From Verrucomicrobiota bacterium (GTDB lineage Bacteria > Verrucomicrobiota > Verrucomicrobiia > Opitutales > UBA2995): a stretch of DNA of 5,523 nucleotides. Both the position numbers and the translations under genes were made by a program. Below the pieces are notes generated by a model. The model was given only the letters and a program-made list of their open reading frames with translations, ran no database searches and was not told the DNA's origin. Where the stretch lies: positions 1 through 5,523 of the forward strand of contig JAPUIL010000337.1 in the NCBI GenBank assembly GCA_027297085.1. The letters run 5' to 3'. How positions within the stretch are numbered: the stretch's first letter is position 1; every line of letters begins with the position of its first letter. Positions 1 to 5,523 of the stretch are shown here, one piece after another.

Positions 1-95
1 CCAACGCCCTGGCCGATGCCGTGGGGGCGCGTCTATTCGAGCTGCCCATCACCGCCGAAAAGATCTATCACGCTTTAAAGGCGAAGAACCGGTAG
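1..95 (+). CDS. C-terminal end of a xanthine/aldehyde dehydrogenase-type molybdopterin subunit (partial)
   Basis: The frame starting at base 3 is open to the TAG at 93-95 and gives about 30 residues, starting NALADAVGARLFELPITAEK and ending ALKAKNR. The pattern of an N-A-[LI]-A-D-A-[VL]-G helix, then a short strand with LPIT, then a basic C-terminal helix is typical of the end of the large molybdenum-cofactor-binding subunit of the xanthine dehydrogenase / aldehyde oxidase / CO dehydrogenase family. These subunits oxidise purines, aldehydes or related small molecules together with FAD and 2Fe-2S partners. Only the tail is present, so neither substrate nor exact family member can be given. The codons are clearly more GC-rich than those of the two genes that follow, which fits a resident metabolic gene flanking an accessory cassette. 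Assignment rests on a short C-terminal motif recalled from the family; another GC-rich enzyme cannot be excluded. Confidence 0.6.
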   Translation, partial: NALADAVGARLFELPITAEKIYHALKAKNR

Positions 96-334
96 ATGGT
101 GTAAAGTCGAGAGTCCCGCGCTCGATGATCCAATCTAGAAGACGGGTGTAGCCAATAAAGCTCAGGATCATCCATCGTCGGGTTTTTCCTCTTGCTTCTC
201 GAGCGTCTCTTCTTGATTATGACCGAAGTAAGCTCACGACGAAGCCCTCAGCGGAAGCCAAATTGTCCTATGCTTATCTGCCCCTAACTACTCGGCCTAA
301 CCTGCTTTCTTTCTGTGAGAATGTTCAGTGTCGG
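96..334. other. Intergenic stretch without a supported gene
   Basis: These 239 bases separate the metabolic gene from the regulator gene. All frames are broken by stops. The longest start-initiated reading I found by eye begins at ATG 219 and stops after 22 codons with no family signature. I see no tRNA, no direct repeats long enough to be attachment sites, and no insertion-sequence ends. A pyrimidine-rich patch lies at about 182-214. It may contain the end of transcription of the upstream gene (see 124-186). Confidence 0.6.
124..186 (+). terminator. Weak candidate terminator: 8-bp inverted repeat followed by a short T run
   Basis: GATGATCC at 124-131 is exactly repeated in inverse as GGATCATC at 165-172, and a run of five T lies at 182-186. 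This is about 30 bases downstream of the stop of the first gene, where a terminator would be expected. The 33-base loop is long and nine bases separate the stem from the T run, so it is a poor match to a classical intrinsic terminator. The repeat could equally be chance or a protein-binding site. Confidence 0.25.
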
Positions 335-373
335 ATTACAAAATTTATTGTAATATACAAGATATTTTGTAAT
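335..373. promoter_or_regulatory. Tandem palindromic operator upstream of the regulator gene
   Basis: Two dyads of identical architecture, TACAA-N6-TTGTA, lie at 337-352 and 356-371, with starts 19 bp apart, roughly two helical turns. The first extends to a 7-bp arm (ATTACAA at 335-341, TTGTAAT at 348-354). The outermost arms also pair with each other over 10 bp (ATTACAAAAT 335-344 with ATTTTGTAAT 364-373). The block ends 11 bases before the ATG at 385. This is the usual form of a site for a dimeric HTH protein binding twice. It may be an autoregulatory operator or a bEBP enhancer. A sigma-70 promoter may overlap it (TTGTAA 348-353 and TAATAA 370-375, 16-bp spacing), but the match is weak and would give a nearly leaderless mRNA. 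I see no other full copy in the window. Confidence 0.6.
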
Positions 374-384
374 AATTGCTCTCT

Positions 385-1899
385 ATGCACAAAGTCCTTA
401 TAGCTTGGATTGGTAATACAGATCTTCGCGCATCACGGGGCGAATTGGGTGCTAGTCTTGGTCCCATCGGCCAAGCTGCACGCAGTCGCTCCTTTACACA
501 TTTCATCATGGTTTCCGACCATGCTCGAACCGCAGAAGCCAGTTATTCCGATTGGTTACGAACTATTACGAGGGCCGACGTCAAAATCCATCACGTTCGA
601 CTTAGCAGTCCTACCCATTTCGGAGAGATCTACGAAAGCGCCAAATCGGCTATCGAAAGGTTAGACAAGGAATTAGGTCTCGCCAATGTTCGACTCACTT
701 ACCATCTGAGCCCGGGAACCCCACCCATGGCAGCTATTTGGATATTATTGGCAAAGACCTCATATCCAGGAGAAATGATCGAGTCATCGCCAGAACAGGG
801 GGTTAAAACGGTTTCTATTCCCTTCGACATTGCCGCAGATTATCTACCTGATATTGTTCAGCAAAGAGATGACGAAATAGTACGTCTCACCCAAGGATTA
901 CCACCCGAAACACCGGAATTTAATGCAATTATCCATCATGATAAGGCGATGAAAAGAGTCTTGGTACATGCCCGTCGTGTAGCGTTACATAACATCCCGG
1001 TTTTAATTCAAGGTGAATCCGGCACAGGGAAAGAGCTTCTTGCGCAGGCTATTCATATGGCGAGTTCGCGTAGGGGTGGACCGTTTGTTGCAGTTAATTG
1101 TGGGGCAATTCCTACTGAATTGGTCGAAGCGGAGTTCTTTGGCCACGTAAAGGGGGCCTTCACAGGAGCCACTCAGGCACGAGAGGGTTATCTGGAAGCC
1201 GCCGATGGAGGCACTCTGTTTCTGGACGAGATCGGCGAGTTGGCCCTGAGCGCACAAGTGAAACTGCTTAGGGCTCTACAAGAAGGAGCAGTACAAAAAA
1301 TTGGCTCAAATTCACTCCGTAAAGTTAATTTTCGAGTCATCGCCGCGACCAATCGGAATCTTTTCAACGAGGTCGTAAAGGGCGGGTTTCGCGAAGATCT
1401 CTTTCACCGCATAGCTGTCGGGGTACTGAACATGCCACCCTTACGCGAACGAAAAGGTGACCTCAACCCGCTCATTGATTATGTTCTTGATCGAGTTAAT
1501 CGGGAATTTTCCACACAGCCTGGTCGAAAGCATAAAAAAATTTCTGCAGGGGCAAGAAATCTTATGCACCGGCATCCGTGGCCGGGGAATGTTCGGGAAC
1601 TCTTCAATTGCCTTTCCCGAGCCGTAATCTGGTGTTCTGAGGAAACTATTTTGACAGAAGATATCCGGGAAGCACTTTTCCCGATTTCCACGGAAAATCC
1701 TGCTGAGGGCCAAGTATTAAATCTTAGTTTGGGCACGGACTTACGCCTCCAAGAGATACTTGCAAAAGTTGCGCGCCACTATCTGAGTCGTGCGCTTGTT
1801 GAAGCTAAGGGCAATAAAACCAGGGCCGCACAACTAGTCGGTTTGTCGAACTATCAAACATTCACTAACTGGATGGAAAAATATGGAACTGAATATTAG
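385..1899 (+). CDS. RtcR-like sigma-54 activator with N-terminal CARF-like sensor domain
   Basis: This 504-residue protein is a bacterial enhancer-binding protein that would remodel sigma-54 RNA polymerase using ATP. Residues 1-160 resemble the CARF/RtcR-type sensor: an opening strand with WIGNTD (8-13) and a glycine-rich HLSPGTPPM (107-115) before a helix, as in ligand-binding CARF domains. The AAA+ domain (about 178-410) is complete: Walker A GESGTGKE (210-217), sigma-54 contact loop GAFTGA (257-262), Walker B LFLDE (278-282), arginine finger region FREDLFHRI (335-343) and sensor II WPGNVREL (399-406). A Fis-type HTH lies at about 476-498 (NKTRAAQLVGLS). I chose ATG 385 because the first CARF strand starts at once; an in-frame TTG at 376 adds three residues, and neither has a clear ribosome site. 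E. coli RtcR regulates rtcBA RNA repair and is inhibited by its CARF domain. No rtcB or rtcA is present here, and an exact sigma-54 promoter starts one base after the stop, pointing to control of the downstream rmuC-hsdR genes. The bEBP assignment is near certain; the CARF assignment is from motifs only. Confidence 0.93.
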   Translation: MHKVLIAWIGNTDLRASRGELGASLGPIGQAARSRSFTHFIMVSDHARTAEASYSDWLRTITRADVKIHHVRLSSPTHFGEIYESAKSAIERLDKELGLANVRLTYHLSPGTPPMAAIWILLAKTSYPGEMIESSPEQGVKTVSIPFDIAADYLPDIVQQRDDEIVRLTQGLPPETPEFNAIIHHDKAMKRVLVHARRVALHNIPVLIQGESGTGKELLAQAIHMASSRRGGPFVAVNCGAIPTELVEAEFFGHVKGAFTGATQAREGYLEAADGGTLFLDEIGELALSAQVKLLRALQEGAVQKIGSNSLRKVNFRVIAATNRNLFNEVVKGGFREDLFHRIAVGVLNMPPLRERKGDLNPLIDYVLDRVNREFSTQPGRKHKKISAGARNLMHRHPWPGNVRELFNCLSRAVIWCSEETILTEDIREALFPISTENPAEGQVLNLSLGTDLRLQEILAKVARHYLSRALVEAKGNKTRAAQLVGLSNYQTFTNWMEKYGTEY

Positions 1900-1915
1900 T
1901 GGCACGCGGATTGCT
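1900..1915 (+). promoter_or_regulatory. Consensus sigma-54 (-24/-12) promoter for rmuC-hsdR
   Basis: TGGCACG at 1900-1906, four bases, then TTGCT at 1911-1915 matches the sigma-54 consensus TGGCACG-N4-TTGCW at every specified position, with GG (1901-1902) and GC (1913-1914) at the required spacing. It begins immediately after the TAG (1897-1899) of a sigma-54 activator gene and points at the next gene. Transcription should start about 12 bases past the GC, near 1926, giving a leader of about 54 bases before ATG 1980. The activator's upstream binding site is not obvious. It would fall inside the 3' part of the regulator gene or be the distant dyads at 335-373. Confidence 0.88.
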
Positions 1916-1925
1916 CTATACAATT

Positions 1926-1979
1926 TTCAAATAAACATTCTCAATGTAAGGAGCGGTTCAAAGCAAAAGGGTACCGATC
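1926..1979 (+). promoter_or_regulatory. Leader of rmuC with displaced AAGGAG and the likely ribosome site
   Basis: The strong Shine-Dalgarno-like AAGGAG (1948-1953) lies 26 bases before the ATG at 1980, too far to serve it, and no ATG, GTG or TTG stands at normal distance behind it. The frame of rmuC is closed upstream by TAA at 1947-1949, so no longer protein is possible. The usable site is the weaker AAGGG at 1967-1971, eight bases before the ATG. The displaced motif may be chance or a standby or regulated ribosome site. Confidence 0.4.
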
Positions 1980-3482
1980 ATGGCAGAGGTTCTATTATTT
2001 TTCGTACTAGGTTTTACGGCCGGATCAATCATTTTGCTCGCTTTTTTATTATGGAAAAATCCAAACTCCAAGCTTGCAGCCATTGAAATCCATCTTGATA
2101 TGGTAGAAAAAGGTCAAGACAGGATCGAGCGCGCAATCCATGAAGAAGTAGCTGAAAACAGGAATGAATCTAGTCAGTCTATGAAGTCCTTCACGGACTC
2201 GATTCTGTCGCGGATATCCGAGCTTAGTAGTTCACAAAAGAACCAGCTGGACATCTTTTCTAACCAAATATCCGAATTGACTAGGATCAATGAAGTAAAA
2301 CTCGATAAAATTCGAGAAACCATGGATAAAGAGTTGAGTTCCTTTCAGGCGGAGAGTAATTCAAATGCAAAGCAGAGCAGAGAGGAGACGTCCAATTCAC
2401 TGAAATCGTTTGAGGATTCACTTTTATCTCGGATGACAGATATTTCTGTACTGCAAAAGAACCAGTTTGATTCATTTTCTACGCACCTCACAACTTTAAC
2501 ACAGACGAATGAAGGGTTGCTGGAGAGACTTCGCAACTCGGTTGAAGAAAAACTCAAATCACTTCAAGAGGACAACAGCAAAAAACTGGAGGAAATGAGA
2601 TCTACTGTAGACGAAAAGCTACATGCAACCCTCGAACACCGCTTAGGTGAGTCATTCAAGCTAGTTTGCGATAGGCTGGAATTGGTACACAAAGGGCTTG
2701 GAGAAATGCAGACGCTAGCCTCAGGCGTAGGGGACCTCAAGAAGGTTCTAACGAATGTTCGGGCTAGAGGTGTTTGGGGGGAGATCCAACTGGGAACTCT
2801 CCTTGAGCAGATCCTGACGAAAGACCAGTATCTTGAGAACGTGGCAACTAAGAAAGGAAGTAACCAGAGGGTTGAATTCGCTATAAAATTGCCTGGTCAA
2901 AGAACAACAGGCGGAGCCGAGGTCTTGCTTCCGATAGATGCAAAGTTTCCAATAGAGGATTATCAGAGACTCGCGGACGCTCAAGAACGCTTCGATACAT
3001 TGGCTATTGAGGAAGCACAGAAACAGTTGCAGCGTCAGATCAAAGTGGGAGCTAGAGATATCAGGGATAAATATCTGGATCCACCAAACACAACAGATTT
3101 TGGCCTGATGTTTTTGCCGATCGAAGGCTTATATGCGGAAGTTCTTCGTACTCCTGGACTGTGCGAAACCATGCAAAGGGAGTATAGAATAGTTGTAACG
3201 GGACCTACGACATTAGCAGCGATTTTGAACAGCCTTCAGATGGGTTTCAGAACTTTAGCCATTGAGAAACGCTCAAGTGAAGTATGGGACCTTCTCGGAG
3301 CCATCAAAACAGAATTCGGAAAGTTTGGAGATATTCTTGAAAAAACTCATAAGAAACTACAAGAAGCCACCAATACGATCGATGACGCGAGTAGAAAAAC
3401 CCGAACGATTGAAAGAAAGTTAAGACAGGTACAGGAAGTACCATCACAGGAAGGAAAGAGCTTGCTAGAAAAGGCCAAGTAA
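1980..3482 (+). CDS. rmuC: RmuC-family protein (membrane-anchored coiled coil plus nuclease-like domain)
   Basis: The protein has 500 residues, close to E. coli RmuC (about 475). Residues 4-25 are a single hydrophobic N-terminal segment (VLLFFVLGFTAGSIILLAFL), a likely membrane anchor. Residues about 30-225 are polar, heptad-rich coiled coil carrying a 73-residue duplication. Residues about 225-440 are the RmuC domain, with family blocks RLGESFKLV (221-229), HKGLGEMQTLASGVGDLKKV (237-256), RGVWGEIQLGTLLEQ (263-277), VEFAIKLPG (298-306), LPIDAKFPIEDY (317-328) and DFGLMFLPIEGLYAEVL (373-389). RmuC has been assigned a restriction-endonuclease-like fold; D320-x-K322 with E299 upstream are the plausible catalytic residues. 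E. coli RmuC limits recombination at inverted repeats, but its biochemical activity is poorly defined. ATG 1980 is the first possible start in this frame. It follows a sigma-54 promoter and precedes hsdR by 25 bases, so both are probably co-transcribed. RmuC homologues occur in type I restriction clusters; here it likely serves in DNA processing or defence (inference). Confidence 0.93.
   Translation: MAEVLLFFVLGFTAGSIILLAFLLWKNPNSKLAAIEIHLDMVEKGQDRIERAIHEEVAENRNESSQSMKSFTDSILSRISELSSSQKNQLDIFSNQISELTRINEVKLDKIRETMDKELSSFQAESNSNAKQSREETSNSLKSFEDSLLSRMTDISVLQKNQFDSFSTHLTTLTQTNEGLLERLRNSVEEKLKSLQEDNSKKLEEMRSTVDEKLHATLEHRLGESFKLVCDRLELVHKGLGEMQTLASGVGDLKKVLTNVRARGVWGEIQLGTLLEQILTKDQYLENVATKKGSNQRVEFAIKLPGQRTTGGAEVLLPIDAKFPIEDYQRLADAQERFDTLAIEEAQKQLQRQIKVGARDIRDKYLDPPNTTDFGLMFLPIEGLYAEVLRTPGLCETMQREYRIVVTGPTTLAAILNSLQMGFRTLAIEKRSSEVWDLLGAIKTEFGKFGDILEKTHKKLQEATNTIDDASRKTRTIERKLRQVQEVPSQEGKSLLEKAK
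2169..2576 (+). repeat. 73-residue tandem duplication inside the RmuC coiled coil
   Basis: Residues 64-126 align without gaps to residues 137-199 at a constant offset of 73; by hand count 27 of 63 positions are identical. Anchor matches are MKSF/LKSF (68/141), LSR (77/150), QKNQ (86/159) and INE/TNE (103/176). The DNA has diverged far more than the protein (only short runs such as the 12 bases encoding QKNQ remain the same), so the duplication is old and the repeated pattern has been kept by selection on the protein. It lies wholly in the predicted coiled coil and leaves the nuclease-like domain untouched. Confidence 0.75.
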
Positions 3483-3507
3483 TCCGTGGATATAGCTGAA
3501 AATCCCA

Positions 3508-5523
3508 GTGAGTGATTTTTCGAAAGAAACTGATGCCAGGATCCTGATTGACGAGATGTTACGTCAAGCAGGCTGGGATCCGTCTGATAAGTCTCAGGTG
3601 CTCACCGAAGTGTCCATTCGAGATACCTCAGGGATGGTCGCCGATCCAGTTACGCCCTACAAATCACAGCAGTCCCGCCAAACGTCTGATGGTGATGAAA
3701 TCCCCACTGGACGGGCCGATTACGTGCTCATGGACCGCCGCGGTCGCCCCCTTGCGGTCATAGAAGCCAAGCGCACTGCTATTGAGCCTTATACTGCGAA
3801 GCAGCAAGCCTTACCGTATGCCAAGAAAATCGGCTCGCCGTTTATCTTCCTAACAAATGGTGAACTAATCTATTTCTGGGACTATGGCAACGACGACGCT
3901 CGAATTGTCAATTCGTTTTTTTCCCGCCGTGATCTTGAGCGATTGATAGAGATGCAGGCGACTCGAAAACCACTCGCGACGATTGAGATTCCCGAGTATT
4001 ACATGCACCAGGGAGAAACCCGACAGGTGCGCCCTTACCAGCGGGAGGTGATGCAGGCGTTGGACCATGCGGTGGAGTTGGGCAAACGCCGCTTCCTGAT
4101 CGAGCTACCCACCGGCACCGGGAAAACCGATCTCACTTGTCTTTACCTGAAACGACTCATTCAAGCTGGACGCGCCGAGCGAGTCCTGTTTCTGGTCGAC
4201 CGGGAACAACTTGCAAAACAGGCACTCGAAGCCATTCAGGGCATCCTTAACCAGCACAGCAGTTACTGGTTAAGGCCCGGCATGGTTCGACAAGAACAAC
4301 AGCTCACGGTGTGCCTACTCCAGACCATGATCAGCCGCTTCACAGAATTTACTAGCGGCTATTTCGATGTAGTTATCGCTGACGAATGCCACCGCTCCAT
4401 TTATGGTGCATGGCAAACCGCGCTCACGCATTTTGATGCGTTTCACGTCGGTCTCACCGCAACTCCCTCGATATATATTGAACGGAACACGTTCCAGTTC
4501 TACCAGTGTCGTGACGGGGAGCCGGATTTTGCCTTCCCGATCCAGCAGGCATTCCAGGACGGTTATCTGGTTCCATACAAGTTTGCTACCGGCATTACCG
4601 TCTTCTTAGCCGAAGGCGCTGAGGTGGACGAAGAGACTTACGATCCAGCCGAATTTGAACGCAAATGGACCAACGAAGACACTAATAGAAAGATGATGCA
4701 GGAGTTCGACCGACTGGCCTGGGAGAATTACAAAGAGCTTGCCCCGGCTCAAAAGATTGGCCCAGGAAAAACCATTGTTTTTGCCATCACCAAGCGCCAC
4801 GCCGCCCGTCTGGCTCATTACTTGAATCAACTCCACCCTGAACTCAAGGGTCGATACGCCGAGATCATTACCAGTGATGTTACTAACGCCGACGACCTCA
4901 TTCGAAAGTTCAAGCGCGAGGACTATCCCCAGGTGGCTGTCAGCGTGGGAATGCTGGACACGGGTTTCGACTGCCGTGAGGTGCTTCATTTGGTCATGTG
5001 CCGCCGCGTGCGCAGCCCCATCCTTTACCAGCAGATACGCGGGCGCGGAACACGCACCGCCGACCACATTCAGAAACAGAAGTTTGTCATATATGACTTC
5101 TTTGGCAATCATGATTATTTCAACGACAGTGATACTGACGTTTTCACCGGTACCGGGGGCGGGCATGCTACTAGCGGTGATCGTAAACCACCCAAGCCTC
5201 CTGGTGAACTCATCGAACTTGGTCTCGAAGACGAGTGGCTGCATGCAGTCACCTACGTCGAGGTAGGGCTGGATGGTGAGCGCGTCGACAAGCGGGACTA
5301 CGTCACCAATTGGGAGACGACCGTTCGGTCCGCCGTGAAAGACGATCCCATAATCCAGAAAGTCCGTCAGGGCAAGTTGCTCACGGAAGACGAGGAAAAG
5401 GCACTGGCGGAACGCCTCAATAAGCCGGAGATGTATTTCAACGAAGAGAACCTTCGTAGAGCATACCGCCAGCCGGGAGGCAACCTCATTAATTTCATCA
5501 AGGCGGCTCTCGGCAGACTCAAG
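3508..5523 (+). CDS. hsdR: Type I restriction enzyme R subunit, EcoEI/EcoAI-like (3' end outside window)
   Basis: The frame is open from 3496 to the last base; from GTG 3508 it gives 672 residues without a stop. HsdR is the ATP-driven translocase and endonuclease of type I restriction-modification and works with HsdM and HsdS. In order: N-terminal PD-(D/E)xK nuclease with GRAD (D71), IEAK (E86, K88) and QALPY (Q100, Y104); RPYQREVMQ (175-183); Walker A PTGTGKT (201-207); motif Ia FLVDREQL (228-235); motif II DECH (292-295); motif III GLTATP (315-320); motif IV KTIVFAITK (421-429); motif V GMLDTGFD (481-488); motif VI QQIRGRGTR (508-516); then an EcoEI-type C-terminal region with MYFNEENLR at 642-650. 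All catalytic motifs are intact. I chose GTG 3508 because the family begins with an acidic E-x-D-x-R stretch before the helix ending AGWD, which an ATG at 3556 would cut off; no good ribosome site is visible. A 9-codon reading from GTG 3486 overlaps this start (stop at 3513-3515) and might couple translation. Codons are more GC-rich than in rmuC. About 100 or more C-terminal residues are missing; hsdM and hsdS are expected to the right. Confidence 0.94.
   Translation, partial: MSDFSKETDARILIDEMLRQAGWDPSDKSQVLTEVSIRDTSGMVADPVTPYKSQQSRQTSDGDEIPTGRADYVLMDRRGRPLAVIEAKRTAIEPYTAKQQALPYAKKIGSPFIFLTNGELIYFWDYGNDDARIVNSFFSRRDLERLIEMQATRKPLATIEIPEYYMHQGETRQVRPYQREVMQALDHAVELGKRRFLIELPTGTGKTDLTCLYLKRLIQAGRAERVLFLVDREQLAKQALEAIQGILNQHSSYWLRPGMVRQEQQLTVCLLQTMISRFTEFTSGYFDVVIADECHRSIYGAWQTALTHFDAFHVGLTATPSIYIERNTFQFYQCRDGEPDFAFPIQQAFQDGYLVPYKFATGITVFLAEGAEVDEETYDPAEFERKWTNEDTNRKMMQEFDRLAWENYKELAPAQKIGPGKTIVFAITKRHAARLAHYLNQLHPELKGRYAEIITSDVTNADDLIRKFKREDYPQVAVSVGMLDTGFDCREVLHLVMCRRVRSPILYQQIRGRGTRTADHIQKQKFVIYDFFGNHDYFNDSDTDVFTGTGGGHATSGDRKPPKPPGELIELGLEDEWLHAVTYVEVGLDGERVDKRDYVTNWETTVRSAVKDDPIIQKVRQGKLLTEDEEKALAERLNKPEMYFNEENLRRAYRQPGGNLINFIKAALGRLK

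Noticed and set aside
219..287. 22-codon frame as a small gene
   Set aside because: It has no convincing ribosome site and no recognisable features; this length is expected by chance.
96..334. CRISPR array or repeat array associated with the CARF-like protein
   Set aside because: No repeated units with regular spacers exist here or elsewhere in the window.
335..373. Intrinsic terminator for the upstream gene
   Set aside because: The stem would be almost all A-T, has no trailing T run, and is 240 bases past the upstream stop but only 11 bases before the next start; an operator fits better.
1750..1772. Short inverted repeats (CAAG-N5-CTTG, GCAA-N3-TTGC) about 140 bases upstream of the sigma-54 promoter, possible enhancer
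   Set aside because: The arms are only four bases, lie inside coding sequence, and do not resemble the dyads at 337-371; too weak to call without binding data.
1883..2086. 67-codon frame bridging the regulator stop and the rmuC start
   Set aside because: It runs through the sigma-54 promoter and the rmuC membrane segment in a different frame with no family resemblance; the rmuC frame explains the coding signal.
4606..5244. 212-codon open frame on the minus strand
   Set aside because: It lies wholly antisense to hsdR, which has intact helicase motifs through the same bases, and its protein shows no family signature; it reflects codon bias of the hsdR strand.
4874..5266. 130-codon open frame on the plus strand in another frame
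   Set aside because: It overlaps hsdR motifs V and VI in a shifted frame, is rich in Ser, Ala and Thr without a recognisable domain, and has no independent start signal.

Overview
The window comes from a bacterium that uses sigma-54. A pseudomonadote (proteobacterium) is most likely, but the sequence does not fix the genus. It looks like the left edge of an accessory or defence region next to a metabolic gene. Everything recognisable is on the + strand.

Layout. Bases 1-95 are the 3' end of a GC-rich gene whose C-terminus resembles the molybdopterin-binding subunit of xanthine/aldehyde dehydrogenases. Bases 96-334 hold no gene I can support. Bases 335-373 form an AT-rich tandem palindrome: two copies of TACAA-N6-TTGTA, 19 bp apart. 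Bases 385-1899 encode a sigma-54 activator (bEBP) of the RtcR type, with an N-terminal CARF-like sensor, a complete AAA+ domain with GAFTGA, and a C-terminal Fis-type HTH. One base after its stop codon is an exact consensus sigma-54 promoter (1900-1915, TGGCACG-N4-TTGCT). It faces an RmuC-family protein (1980-3482: membrane anchor, coiled coil with a 73-residue duplication, RmuC nuclease-like domain). After 25 bases comes the restriction subunit of a type I restriction-modification system (hsdR, EcoEI/EcoAI-like). It starts at GTG 3508 and is still open at the window end. The hsdM and hsdS genes would be expected further right and are not visible.

How the parts may work together (inference). 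The CARF-like domain would sense a signal, perhaps a nucleotide or RNA made during stress or infection. The bEBP would then open the sigma-54 promoter immediately downstream and switch on rmuC-hsdR and any genes beyond. That would make this a signal-inducible restriction/nuclease cassette, whereas type I systems are usually thought of as constitutive. The tandem palindrome would be a binding site for the regulator itself or for a partner. The sequence directly shows the domains, the promoter match and the gene order. The ligand, the induction and the defence role are not shown.
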